Below, in pieces: positions 44,534-54,607 of a stretch of DNA of 64,000 nucleotides. Source of the DNA: DASZUK01 sp963745595. Its GTDB lineage: Bacteria; Actinomycetota; Acidimicrobiia; Acidimicrobiales; RAAP-2. The stretch's first letter is position 1. The number at the start of each line of letters is the position of its first letter. The position numbers and the translations under genes are program-made. Where the stretch lies: positions 1 through 64,000 of the forward strand of contig CAVUYB010000018.1 in assembly GCA_963745595.1 (NCBI GenBank). Direction: 5' to 3'. The notes below the pieces were generated by a model. It saw nothing but the letters and a program-made list of their open reading frames with translations, was not told the DNA's origin and did not search any database.

Positions 44534-46116
44534 GCCACTCGCCGGGCTTCCCGTACCTGACGTTCCTCGTCCTGCTGCCGTTCGCCGGGGCCATCGCGGT
44601 GGCGCTGCTCGGCGGCGTGGCCAAGGCCGACCGCCGGCTGGTCGAGGGCCTCGGCATCGCGGTGTCGGTGGCCGTCCTCGGCTTCTCGATCGGCGTGGCC
44701 GTGCTGTTCCACGCCCACGTGGCGGGCTACCAGCTCGTCTCGAACCACGTCTGGGCCCAGGGGGTCGGCGTCCGCTGGTACCTCGGGGTCGACGGGATCT
44801 CGCTGTTCCTGCTGCTGCTGACCGCGGTGCTGTTCCCGATCGTGCTCGTCGGCGCCCGGACGAAGCAGAACGCGACGGCCTACATCGCCTGGATGCTCGT
44901 GCTCGAGGCGGCGTGCATCGGCAGCTTCCTCTCGCTCGACCTGATCCTCTTCTTCTTCTTCTTCGAGATGACGCTGGTGCCGTCGTACTTCATCATCAGC
45001 GGCTGGGGCTACGCCCGCCGGGCGTACGCGGCGGTGAAGTTCTTCATCTACACGTTCTTGGGCTCGGCGTTCCTGCTCGTCGGCATCCTGGTGGTCGCGT
45101 TCTTGCACCAGAGCCAGACCGGCGTGCTGACGTTCTCGCTGCCGGCGCTCGAGCACACCCACTTCTCGAGCACGACCGGCATCCTGCTGTTCCTGGCGTT
45201 CACCGCGGCGTTCGCGGTCAAGGCGCCGCTCTTCCCGCTGCACACGTGGTCGCCGGACGCCTACCGGGAGGCGCCGACGGGCGGCTCGATGATCCTGGCC
45301 GCCGTGCTGGCGAAGCTGGGCACGTACGGCATCCTCCGGTTCGACCTCAACCTCTTCCCGCAGGCGTCGAAGGACCTGGCGCCGGTCATCCTCACCCTGG
45401 CGGTCGTCGGCATCCTCTACGGCGCGATCGTGGCGTGCGCCCAGCGAGATATGAAGCGGCTGGTGGCGTACTCGTCGCTGGCCCAGATCGGCTTCATCGC
45501 GCTCGGCATCTTCGCCTTCACCAGTCAGGGCCTGACCGGCGGCGTGCTGCTCATGGTCAACCACGGGCTGATCACGGCCGCGCTCTTCCTGCTGATCGGC
45601 TGGATCTACGAGCGTCGCCACACGTGGCAGGTGAACGAGCTCAAAGGCCTCCAGACGCCGGCGCCGGTCATGGCCGCGGTGTTCACCGTCGTCATGCTGG
45701 CGTCGATCGGATTGCCCGGCCTGAACGGCTTCGTCAGCGAGTTCCTCGTCCTCTCCGGCACGTTCCTCACGCACCGCTGGTGGGCGATCGTCGCCACCGC
45801 CGGGGTCGTCTTCGCCGCGCTCTACCTGCTCTGGGCGTACCAACAGGTCTTCCACGGCAAGGTCAGCCCGGCCAACGCCAGCACCCGTGACCTGTCGTGG
45901 AGCGAGCGGCTGGTCATCGCCCCGCTGATCATCCTGATCGTCTTCCTCGGCCTGTACCCGAAGCCGGTGCTCGACCGCATCACGCCGTCGGTCAACCAGC
46001 TCGTCGCCCACGTCGAGTCGGCCACCCACAGCCACCAGCCGCTCGTCGCCGAGCACGGCACGCGCGGCGCCGAGGTGGCGGCCAAGGCCGGCGCCAAGAC
46101 CGGCGGGAAGGGTTGA
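44530..46116 (+). CDS. nuoM: NADH-quinone oxidoreductase subunit M
   Basis: Antiporter-like proton-pumping subunit with about fourteen segments. LGVDGISLFLLLLTAVLFPI, FFFFEMTLVPSYFIISGWG, FPLHTWSPDAYREAPTGGSM and ACAQRDMKRLVAYSSLAQIG are typical, with Glu in FFFFEMTLVP and Lys in the second half. The start is GTG 44530, sharing GTGA with the nuoL stop. The C-terminal 45 residues (HSHQPLVAEHGTRG to GGKG) form a His/Gly/Lys-rich tail. 528 residues. Confidence 0.95.
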   Translation: MSHSPGFPYLTFLVLLPFAGAIAVALLGGVAKADRRLVEGLGIAVSVAVLGFSIGVAVLFHAHVAGYQLVSNHVWAQGVGVRWYLGVDGISLFLLLLTAVLFPIVLVGARTKQNATAYIAWMLVLEAACIGSFLSLDLILFFFFFEMTLVPSYFIISGWGYARRAYAAVKFFIYTFLGSAFLLVGILVVAFLHQSQTGVLTFSLPALEHTHFSSTTGILLFLAFTAAFAVKAPLFPLHTWSPDAYREAPTGGSMILAAVLAKLGTYGILRFDLNLFPQASKDLAPVILTLAVVGILYGAIVACAQRDMKRLVAYSSLAQIGFIALGIFAFTSQGLTGGVLLMVNHGLITAALFLLIGWIYERRHTWQVNELKGLQTPAPVMAAVFTVVMLASIGLPGLNGFVSEFLVLSGTFLTHRWWAIVATAGVVFAALYLLWAYQQVFHGKVSPANASTRDLSWSERLVIAPLIILIVFLGLYPKPVLDRITPSVNQLVAHVESATHSHQPLVAEHGTRGAEVAAKAGAKTGGKG

Positions 46117-46121
46117 CGGCC

Positions 46122-47951
46122 ATGCACCCGTTCCTCGCGGCCGCTTCCACCTCGACGGCGTCACACGCGTCGTCGGCCGGGTTCGCGCTGCCGCACATCC
46201 GCTACCTCGCCATCCTGCCGGTGATCGTCATGCTCGGCGGGGCGGTGGTCATCCTGGCCGTGACGTCGTTGATCCGCCGCCCGCTGCGGGTGCGGGTGGC
46301 GACGATCGGCACGGTCGCCGTCTCGGGCACCGCGCTCGGCTTCGCGCTGTGGCAGTGGGCCGACGTCCTCGACCACGGGCCGTTCACGGCCATCGACCAG
46401 GCGCTCGTCGTCGACGGCTTCAGCGTGCTCGTCGCCATCCTCGTGCCGTGCGCCATGCTGCTCACCGCGCTCGTCGCCGACGGCTACCTCCGGCGCGAGG
46501 GCATCACCGGCCCCGAGTTCCACGTGCTGGCGCTGATCTCGGCCGCCGGGGCGATGATCATGGCCGAGGCGAACGACCTGATCGTCATCTTCTTGGGCCT
46601 GGAGATCCTGTCGCTGGCCCTCTACGTCCTGGCCGCGTTCAACCACAAGCGGGCGGCGTCGGGCGAGGCATCGCTCAAGTACTTCATCCTCGGCGGCTTC
46701 TCGTCGGCGATCTTCCTCTACGGCATCGCGCTCACGTACGGCGCGACCGGGTCGACGAACCTCGTCCAGATCGCCGACTTCCTGTCGCACAACGTGCTGG
46801 TGTCGGACGGGCTGCTGCTGGCCGGGCTCGGGCTGTTGCTGGTCGGCTTCTGCTTCAAGGTGGCGGCCGTCCCGTTCCACATGTGGACGCCGGACGTCTA
46901 TCAGGGCTCACCGTCGCCGATCACGGGCTTCATGGCCGCGGTGGCCAAGATCGGCGGGTTCGCGGCACTGCTGCGGGTGTTCGTCTCGACGTTCGGCACG
47001 CTGCGGGCCGACTGGCAGCCGGTCGTCTACGCCATCGCCATCGTCACCCTCCTGCTGGGCGCCGGCCTGGCGGTCGTCCAGCGCGACATCAAGCGCATGC
47101 TGGCGTACTCGTCGATCAACCACGCCGGGTTCGTGCTGCTCGGGCTGGAGGCCGCGACGACGAAGGGCGTCAGTGCGGCGCTCTACTACCTCTTCGCCTA
47201 CACGTTCATGGTCATCGGCACGTTCGCCATCGTCACGGTCCTCGGCCGTGAGGGCGACGGCAACCACGACATCGCGTCCTACCGCGGCCTGGCCAAGCGC
47301 CAACCGTTGCTGGCCCTGTCGCTGGCCATCCTGTTGCTGGCCCAGGCCGGCGCGCCGTTCACGACCGGGCTCTGGGCGAAGCTCCAGGTCGTCATCGCCG
47401 CGGTCGACGCCAACTCGGTGCCGCTGGCCGTCGTCGCCATGGTCTCCGCGGCGATCGCCGCCTTCTTCTACCTCCGGGTGGCCGTCCTCATGTACTCCCC
47501 GCTCCCCGCGCCGGGCTCGGTGCCGGGCGACGAGCCCGATGCGGAAGCGCCGGAGCCGCTCACTGCCGGCGAGGTCGGCCCGGCCGAGCTGGCCGGATCG
47601 ACCGGGCCGCACACGCCGGACCTGGGCGCCGTCCACAACGGGGCGGTGCCGGTCCCGGTCTGGGCCGGGGCCGAACAGTCGGTCGCCGCGACGACCCGGC
47701 GCAACGCGGCCCTGCTGCTCGACGCCGACCCGGTCACCGTCGAGGAGGCTCGAGCGACCTCGGCGACGGAGGCCGGCCCGGAGCCCGAGGCGGCCGAGGC
47801 GGCCAGCGCCGGGGCGCCGGACGTCGTGCCGGTGCCGGCGCTGACGGCAGTGGCCGTCGGGCTCTGCGTCGCGGTCACGGTGGTCTTCGGGATCATCCCG
47901 GGGCCGCTGATCGACCTGGCCCACCAGGCGACGCTGCTGTTCTTCCCCTGA
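46122..47951 (+). CDS. nuoN: NADH-quinone oxidoreductase subunit N
   Basis: Third antiporter-like subunit. MAEANDLIVIFLGLEILSLA, LYVLAAFNHKRAASGEASLK, FKVAAVPFHMWTPDVYQGSP and RDIKRMLAYSSINHAGFVLL are clear NuoN segments. The start is ATG 46122, five bases after the nuoM stop. Of 609 residues, about 110 (from PGSVPGDEPDAEAPEP to ASAGAPDVVPVP) form a hydrophilic acidic insert before the last membrane helix, unusual in length. Last gene of the operon. Confidence 0.95.
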   Translation: MHPFLAAASTSTASHASSAGFALPHIRYLAILPVIVMLGGAVVILAVTSLIRRPLRVRVATIGTVAVSGTALGFALWQWADVLDHGPFTAIDQALVVDGFSVLVAILVPCAMLLTALVADGYLRREGITGPEFHVLALISAAGAMIMAEANDLIVIFLGLEILSLALYVLAAFNHKRAASGEASLKYFILGGFSSAIFLYGIALTYGATGSTNLVQIADFLSHNVLVSDGLLLAGLGLLLVGFCFKVAAVPFHMWTPDVYQGSPSPITGFMAAVAKIGGFAALLRVFVSTFGTLRADWQPVVYAIAIVTLLLGAGLAVVQRDIKRMLAYSSINHAGFVLLGLEAATTKGVSAALYYLFAYTFMVIGTFAIVTVLGREGDGNHDIASYRGLAKRQPLLALSLAILLLAQAGAPFTTGLWAKLQVVIAAVDANSVPLAVVAMVSAAIAAFFYLRVAVLMYSPLPAPGSVPGDEPDAEAPEPLTAGEVGPAELAGSTGPHTPDLGAVHNGAVPVPVWAGAEQSVAATTRRNAALLLDADPVTVEEARATSATEAGPEPEAAEAASAGAPDVVPVPALTAVAVGLCVAVTVVFGIIPGPLIDLAHQATLLFFP

Positions 47952-48170
47952 CCGGGGTGTCCGGGCCGCCGGCCCCCTGATCGGGGTGTGGCCCGCCGGC
48001 CCCCTGATCGGGACTGCCGTTCCTGGACCGGGGCTCGGAAATCATATTTTCCTACGCTCGGCTAGAACCCGGTGGCCGTCAGGTTGCAAAACGGGTATAT
48101 TCACTTACTACGCATTGACCTGACGGGGCGGGCCCGCGGACAATGGTGCCGGGAACGGAGAGGCGAGGTC
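47952..48170 (+). promoter_or_regulatory. Post-nuo intergenic region with repeat and 9-bp inverted repeat
   Basis: After nuoN come two near-identical copies of CCGCCGGCCCCCTGATCGGG (47967-47986 and 47994-48012), then an AT-rich stretch. The pair CCGTCAGGT (48076-48084) and ACCTGACGG (48118-48126) is a perfect inverted repeat around 33 bp of AT-rich sequence. It may be an operator for the small gene that follows. No protein gene is seen here. Confidence 0.55.
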
Positions 48171-48353
48171 ATGACGGGTAAACGAGCCTCCGACAAGGCT
48201 CCTCGAACGGTGGTGGCGACAGCGGCGCTGGTCGGTTTGCGCGGCGGCCAGGTCGCCGTACAGCTCGACGTGCGGGACGACGAGCCGGCCCAGCCGCCGG
48301 ACGGGCCGGCGGACGACAGCGCGGAAAAGGACGGCCGAACCACCGGCCATTGA
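48171..48353 (+). CDS. Small hypothetical protein
   Basis: A 60-residue protein starting at ATG 48171 with a fair ribosome site (GGAGAGGCGAGG) and followed by a strong terminator. It reads KRASDKAPRTVVATAALVGL, then RGGQVAVQLDVRDDEPAQPP, then an acidic tail ending TTGH. The middle could be a short beta or weakly hydrophobic segment. I do not recognise a family. Its own promoter region with an inverted repeat and its own terminator suggest a genuine, independently controlled single-gene unit. Confidence 0.5.
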   Translation: MTGKRASDKAPRTVVATAALVGLRGGQVAVQLDVRDDEPAQPPDGPADDSAEKDGRTTGH

Positions 48354-48432
48354 TCGACACGGTCCGGCGGGATCCGGAACGGGCAGGGACACGGCCGACG
48401 TTCGTGGCCCGAGCCCATCGGCAATGCGAGAG

Positions 48433-48460
48433 GCGGTGCAGAGGTTCTGCACCGCTTTTT
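48433..48460 (+). terminator. Rho-independent terminator
   Basis: Perfect 10-bp stem GCGGTGCAGA / TCTGCACCGC with loop GGT, directly followed by TTTTT. It ends the transcript of the small gene at 48171. Confidence 0.9.
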
Positions 48461-48773
48461 CGCGCCACCGAAGGGCCGGTGAACTCATTTCATCGCTGAC
48501 GTAGGGATCTCGCCGAATTTCCAGGTTGATGCCCCGGGGGCCGTCTCTAGATGCCGGATAAGCGAGCGGTTGGTGGCGAATTGGTTGCAGTTCGGGTGAA
48601 CACCGCGATGGTCGTTGACTCGCCCCGCCGGCCAGCGCAGAATCGTCAACCGATAGGCAGGTGGTTCCGGCGTATGACGCCCGTGGTGACCGGTGACGGC
48701 ACCGAGGTGCGTGAGCCGAATGCCGTCTTGTCGGTGTGCAGTGCTCAGTGTCGGACCAAAAAGAGGCGAAAAC
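48461..48773. other. Intergenic region before the surface-protein cluster
   Basis: 313 bp with no credible gene. It should carry the promoter of the secreted-protein operon. A ribosome site AAGAGGCG precedes ATG 48774. No riboswitch or operator was recognised. Confidence 0.4.
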
Positions 48774-49784
48774 ATGAAGTTCAAGAACGGGCTCCGCAAG
48801 GGGCCCTTCCTGGCGGCCGCGGCCGTCGCGGCAGCCGGCCTGACCGGAGGGGTCATCGCTCTTACCGGAGGTGGGGCGTCGGCGGCAACACTGACGCACG
48901 TGTCGCTCTCGGTGAGCAACAACGCGGCCAACGTGACGGGCAGCGGGACGACAAACACGGCCATCTACACGTGGGCATTCACGACGAAGACGGCGGCCAC
49001 GTTCAACAAGATCACGTTCAGTGTGCCGGCCGGGACGTCGGGCACGCTCACGCCGACCGTCTACGGGGTCACCGGCTGCACGACCAAGACCGCGGCGGTG
49101 GCCACCACACTGGTGACCCTGACGTTGGCCGGCTGCGCGGCGACGGCGGCGACATCGCCGGTCGAGGTCTCGATCAGCGGCTTCAAGAACGGCACGGTCG
49201 CGACGACCGGCACATCGACGATCACGACGTACGCGGCGACAGTGGCCAAGGACACCGGCCGGGCGTCGTACACGTTCGCCAACAACACGACCGCGGTGAC
49301 GGTGACGGTGCCGGACTCGCTGACGTTCACGAACAGCGCGACGGCCGTCACACTGCTGCCGATCCCCGGCGGCGCCCAGGTGACAGCGACGGCGCTGACC
49401 CTGAAGGTCAAGACGAATGCCAAGACAGGCTACAAACTGACCGGCTGCGTCGTTGGGACAAACAAGCTCAAGAACGGCACCGGCAACACAATCCCCCAGC
49501 AGGCGACGGCGGTGACAACGCTGGCCACAGGGGTCTCGGCCTTCGGCGCCAAGGCCGCGGTCAGCGGCACCGGCGGGACGCTCGGCGCCACATGGTCGAC
49601 AACCAAGTACCTCGGCTACGGCACGGTGTGCACGGCGACAACGGGCCACTCGACGATCATGAAGTCGACGGGGCCGGTGGCGACAAACACGCTGACGCTC
49701 ACGAACGCCGCCCGGCTGGCGGCCACCCAGGCGGCGGGTACGTACTCGGGCACGATCTCGTACCAGCTGACGCCCTCGTACTGA
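48774..49784 (+). CDS. Secreted Ig-like surface protein
   Basis: A 336-residue protein with a clear signal peptide: GLRKGPFLAAAAVAAAGLTG, then IALTGGGASAATL with a likely cut after ASA. The mature part is Thr/Ser/Ala/Val-rich and beta-type (HVSLSVSNNAANVTGSGTT, VEVSISGFKNGTV, ITTYAATVAKDTGRASYTF). The C-terminal domain, from SLTFTNSATAVTLLPIPGG to AGTYSGTISYQLTPSY, resembles the last domain of the next gene product (both have 'GYGT...' and 'AGTY(S/T)STI.Y'). The stop overlaps the ATG of that gene (TGATG). Function unknown; probably a cell-surface or appendage protein. Confidence 0.75.
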   Translation: MKFKNGLRKGPFLAAAAVAAAGLTGGVIALTGGGASAATLTHVSLSVSNNAANVTGSGTTNTAIYTWAFTTKTAATFNKITFSVPAGTSGTLTPTVYGVTGCTTKTAAVATTLVTLTLAGCAATAATSPVEVSISGFKNGTVATTGTSTITTYAATVAKDTGRASYTFANNTTAVTVTVPDSLTFTNSATAVTLLPIPGGAQVTATALTLKVKTNAKTGYKLTGCVVGTNKLKNGTGNTIPQQATAVTTLATGVSAFGAKAAVSGTGGTLGATWSTTKYLGYGTVCTATTGHSTIMKSTGPVATNTLTLTNAARLAATQAAGTYSGTISYQLTPSY

Positions 49785-52700
49785 TGGGGGCCGGCCTGAG
49801 GGGAGCCGGCCGCTGAGCCCTCGCCACCGCCGACCCCGGTGGCCGCGGTACCTCGTCTCGGCCGTCGCCACGCTGGCCGTGGCGCGTCGCCGGGCCGGTG
49901 GTCATCGGCGGTCCGGCCGGGGCGAGCACCCTGGCCAGCCCGACCTTGACGGTGTCGAGCGCGGTCAAGACAGCCACCGCGGTGACGTACACGTACACGT
50001 TCGTCACCGCGACGGCCGGGACAGTCAAGACCGTCACGATGACGCTGCCGACCGGCACGACCGGCACGGCGGCGGCCGGGACGGTCAGCGGGCTCGGGGC
50101 CGGCACGGCGGCGCGGGCGACAACGACGATCACGTACACGGTGACGACCGTGAAGTCGGTGCCGGCCGGCACCGCGGTCTCGATCGGCGTCACCGGGCTG
50201 AAGAACACGACGACGGTCGGCTCGTACAGCTCGACGGTGACGACGAAGACGTCGGCCGGCGCCACCATCGACACGGGGACGACCAGCCCGAAGACGATCA
50301 TCGCCGCGGCCGCCCTCAAGGCGACGCCGACGTGGACGGCGACCAGCCAGGCGCCGGCGGCCACCGCGGTCACCTACACCTTCGGGCTGAAGACGGCGGC
50401 GAAGACGGCGATCAAGACGGTGACGATGACCGTGCCACCGGGGACCGGCGGCACCCCGGCCCTGGGGACGGTGTCGGGGATCGGGACGGGCACCGTCGCC
50501 CTGGCGACAAACGGGCTGACGTACACCGTGACGACGGCGGCCACAGTGGCGACGACAACGACGATCTCGATCGCGGTCAGCGGCCTCGCCAACACCGCGA
50601 CGGCCGGCAGCTATGTCAGCCAGGCGTCGATCAGCACGACGGCCGCGGTGGCCGAGAGCAGTCCCACCGCGGCGGTCGTCTTCTCCGGCACGCTGACGTC
50701 GCCGACATGGACACCGTCGACCCATAAGAAGTCGGCGACGACAGTGACGTACACCTACTCGTTCACGACCGCGACGACGGCGACGATCAGCACGATCACG
50801 ATGACCCTGCCGACCGGTTCGGCGGGCACGCCCGGCCTCGGGACGGTCACCGGGATCGGCGCCGGCACGGTGGCGAGGGCGACAACCACGCTGACCTACA
50901 CGGTCACGTCGCCGCTATTGGTGGCCGCCGGCACGGCGGTGACAATCCCGGTCACCAAGCTGACGAACACGGCGACGGCGAACACGTACACGTCGACGAT
51001 CACCACCAAGAACGCCGGGACCACCGTGGACACCGGGACCACCCCGGCCGTGGCCATCGCCGGGCTCCTCAAGACAGTCCGGTGGACACCCTCTTCCACG
51101 GTGACCGGCGCGACCGGGGTCTCCTACCGGTACGCGTTCAAGACGGCCGACTCGGGGTCCATCAAGACGGTGACGATGTCCGTGCCGGCCGGGACCGCCG
51201 GCACCCCGGCGGTCGGCACAGTGGCCACAATCGGCGCCGGCACGGTCGCCCTGGCATCCAACACGCTCACCTACACGGTGACCACCGCGGCCACCATCGC
51301 CGCGACAAAGACGGTCACCATCCAGATCACCGGGCTGAAGAACACGACGACCGCCGGGCTCTACACATCGGTGGTCAAGACGAACACGGCCACCGCCCTG
51401 GTCGACACCGGGACATCGCCGACAGTTCCCTTGACAGCCACGTCGCTGACCAACCCGATCTGGTCGGTGTCGGTGGCCACCAAGTCGGCGGCGGCCACCT
51501 ACACATACGCCATGACAACCGGCTACGGCGGCCACCATTACCGCGGGTGACCATGACCGTGCCCACCGGGACGACCGGGAGCGACGCTCACCGTGGGCAC
51601 GGTGAGCGGGATCGGTGCCGGCACGGCCGTCCTGGCGACAAACGTCGTCACGTACACGGTGACCGCGCCCGTCCCGGTCGCCGCCGGCACGCCCGATCGC
51701 CATCCCGATCTCCGGGTTCACCAACACCGCCACCGTCGGCCGGTACACGTCGATCGTCGCCACCTACGCCACCGCCGGGCCCGGTCGACGCCGGGGTGAC
51801 CGCGGCGGTGGCCATCGTGACAAAGTCGTTCACGAGCACGACCTGGACGGCGACCAGCCAGATCACGTCGGCCACCGGGGTGTCGTACACGTTCAAGTTC
51901 AAGACGGCCACGGCCGGCGCCGTCAAGACGGTGACCATGACCGTCCCCCCGGGAACCGCCGGCACCCCGGCGGTGGGCACGGTGGCCACAATCGGGGCCG
52001 GCACGGTGGCCCTGGCCACAAACACCCTCACCTACACGGTGACCACCGCGGCCACCATCGCCGTCACAAAGACGGTCTCGATCCACGATCACCGGGCTGA
52101 AGAACACGACCCTGGCCGGGAGCCAGACCAGCCAGGTCACGACGAGCACGGCGACCGCGGTCCTGAACAGTGGGGTGTCGGCCGCCCTGGCTTTCACGGG
52201 GACCCTGACCAGTCCGACGTGGACCTCGTCCAGTCACTACCGGGGGGCCGCGGACGACGTACACCTACACCTTCACGACCGCCTCGAAGGCGGTGCGTCA
52301 GCGTCGGTGACCATGACCGTCCCGACCGGGACGGCCGGTGCGACAGCGGCGGTGGGATCGGTCACCGGGATCGGGGCGGGAACAGTCGCCCTGGCCGGCA
52401 CCGTCCTCACCTACACGGTGGCGACGCCGGCGGTCGTGGCCGCCGGCACGGCCGTCTCGATCACCGTCACCACACTGACCAACACCTCGACGCTCGGGAC
52501 CTACACCGCCACCCTGGCCACGGCCAGCGGGAGCACAGCCGTCGACACTGGTACGACCGGCGCGGTCACAGTGATCCCGGCCCTCGCCACATTCTCCACG
52601 TCGGTCTTCACAAACGCCTGCGGTAGCCCGGCGGCCGGCTGCAGCGCGGGCGCCGGCGGCTCGACGTCGATCACCCTCCTGGCCGTCCCCGGCACCGCCG

Positions 52701-53110
52701 TCACCGCCACCGTCTCGCTGTCGGTGGACAGCGACGCCGCCCACGGGTACCGGGTGCGGGCCCAGTCGTCGGGGTTCGTCCGCACCGGCGGCGGGACGGC
52801 CCTCCCGGAGGCGTCGACCGCCGGCAGCGCCACGCTGCCGGTCGGCCAGTTCTACGCCACGGCGTCCCTGGTCGGGTCGGGGACCTCGGGCGCCGCCCTG
52901 TGCTCGCCGTACGGGTCGGCGAACCGGTACGTCGGCTACGGCACCACCCCGGCCAGTATCTGGAACGCCACGGCCTCGACCGGCGGGGGAACAGACACCG
53001 TGACAGTCACCGACGGGATCGAGGTCACATCGGTACAGGCCGCCGGCACGTACACGTCGACGATCGCCTACACCGTCAACCCGGCGTCGACAACGAGCTC
53101 GACGTGCTGA
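49784..53110 (+). pseudogene. Secreted protein with about seven Ig-like tandem repeats, several frameshifts
   Basis: Starting at ATG 49784 (coupled to the previous stop), a signal peptide is split between frames: PRYLVSAVATLAVA in one, VVIGGPAGASTLASP in the next. Then come about seven repeats of roughly 127 residues, at about 49930, 50320, 50700, 51080, 51460, 51840 and 52200. Each has the pattern VTYTY.F.T, then KTVTMT(V/L)P.GTAGTPA.G, then GIGAGTVALAT.TLTYTVT and 'GL.NT.T.G.Y.S'. Further shifts occur near 51535, 51590, 51690, 51790, 52083 and 52250. The C-terminal 170 residues (ATFSTSVFTNACGSPAAGC onward) are intact to 53110. Whether the gene is dead or misread is open; repeats and GC runs favour misreading. 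About 1100 residues when joined. Confidence 0.65.
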
Positions 53111-54607
53111 GGCCCACCCGCCCTCGCTCGGTCGTCCGCCGCCTGTCGGTCGTCGCGGCCGCCGCCCTGGCGGTCGGGCTCGGTCCGACCGCCCTGGCCG
53201 GGGCGACGACCTCGACGGTGCCACCAAACGCGGTGCCACCAAACGCGGTGCCACCGAGCGCGGTGCCGTCGAGCGCGTCGAGCGCCACCGCGGTCGGCCT
53301 CACGGTGTCGTGGCTGCCGGTCGCCACACCGGTGACGGTCGTCCCCGGCCGGACGACGCACGGCGTCTTCTGGATCACGAACGAGACGTCGTCCGCGGTG
53401 CCGGTGCAGATCCTGCCGGCGACCGCGCTGCCGGGGAACAACGGCGCCCTCGTCGTGCGGACCGGGAAGGACGACCGGTTCCCGGACATCACGTACACGC
53501 CGCAGAGCCTGGTGGCGGAGCCGGGGACGACGACGCCGGTCACGGTGGCGGTCGTCACGCCGCCGAACCTGGCGCCCGGCGTCTACCTGCTGCCGGCCGC
53601 CGTTCGCCCCGAGCCGGTGGCCCACGGGAACGTCCGGATCCAGCAGGAGATCGACGCGCTCGTCACGCTCGAGGTCCCCGGGCGGTCGCAGGCGAACGTC
53701 CAGCCGGCGTTCGTCTCGACGACGGCCACCCTCGGTGGGCCGACGTCGCACCTGCCGGGGCTGCCGCCGATCCAGATCGGCACGGCCGGTCGGGAGGTGC
53801 TGCGGGTCCTGGACGACTCGCCGTCGTCGTTCTACGCGTACAACGAGATCACGGCCAACCAGTCCCCGTTCGGCGAGGTCGTGTTCGACGGCCACACGAC
53901 CGGGGCGCCGAGCGACTTGCGGACGCCGCCCGACCTCTACTTCCCGGGGCACTGGCGCGACTACCCGGTGACGTGGCACGCGTCGAAGCTCGGCCTCGGC
54001 GTCGCCGACCTCCACGCCTACGTCTCGTACCACACGACGTCGAGCACGGTGGCCGAGAAGGAGGTCACGACGCAGGTGCTCGTCATCTCGCCGTGGTGGG
54101 TCTTCGTGCTCTTCGGCTACCTGCTCGTCCTGCTGGCGGTGGCCACCCGGGCGGCCCGCCGGTTGGCTCGGGTGCCCGCGGCCTCGCGGCGGTCGGCCGG
54201 GGCCGGCCGGCGCGTCTGGCAGGGGCTCGGCTCGCTCGTGACGGGGGTGATCACGCTGGCGGCGGCCTTCGTCGGCCAGCCGGCCGTCGTTCGCCGCGGT
54301 CGCCGGGGCTGGTGCCGTGCTGGCCGTGGTCGTCGCGGTGGCCGGTCGCCGACCGCCGACTCGGCTGGCCCGGTGGCTCCGTGGGTACGTGCTGGCCGCG
54401 ACCGGCCTGTTGCTGTTCGGCGGCGTGGCGGTCTGCCTGGCCGGCCTGTCGTCGTGGTCGGGGACGGTGGCGGTCGGCGTCCTCGCCGGGGTCGGCGTCT
54501 GGACGCTGGTCGGGTGGTGGCTGCTGTGGTGGGCCGAGGAGCACCCGGCGGCCAGTCCGGCGGAGCCGGTCAGCGATCCGTCGGGGGAGCCGGCGCCGGT
54601 CGGCTGA
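53104..54607 (+). CDS. DUF916-like secreted, membrane-anchored protein, one frameshift
   Basis: Starts at GTG 53104, overlapping the repeat gene by 7 bp. Signal peptide VVRRLSVVAAAALAVGLGPT, then ALAGA. Two beta domains follow: VSWLPVATPVTVVPGRTTHG, VFWITNETSSAVPVQILPAT and AEPGTTTPVTVAVVTPPNLA, PGVYLLPAAVRPEPV. These are laid out like the DUF916 proteins that accompany WxL proteins in Gram-positives. A membrane helix (SPWWVFVLFGYLLVLLAVAT) and basic stop-transfer come next. Near 54275 the frame breaks; the other frame gives SFAAVAGAGAVLAVVVAVAG and two more helices, ending at 54607. It probably anchors or assembles the secreted repeat proteins upstream. Confidence 0.65.
53218..53277 (+). repeat. 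Four 15-bp tandem repeats after the signal peptide
   Basis: Unit GTGCCACCAAACGCG, two exact copies then two variants, encoding VPPNA-VPPNA-VPPSA-VPSSA as a flexible linker just after the signal peptide of the DUF916-like protein. Confidence 0.9.

Noticed and set aside
42589..46116. A single 1175-residue NuoL-NuoM fusion
   Set aside because: The middle 180 residues are Arg/Gly/Ala-rich nonsense. Normal nuoL continues in the next frame to 44533 and nuoM starts at 44530 with a GTGA overlap.
48461..48773. Riboswitch (c-di-GMP or c-di-AMP type) before the surface-protein operon
   Set aside because: No conserved core sequence of these riboswitches was found by eye. The position alone is not evidence.
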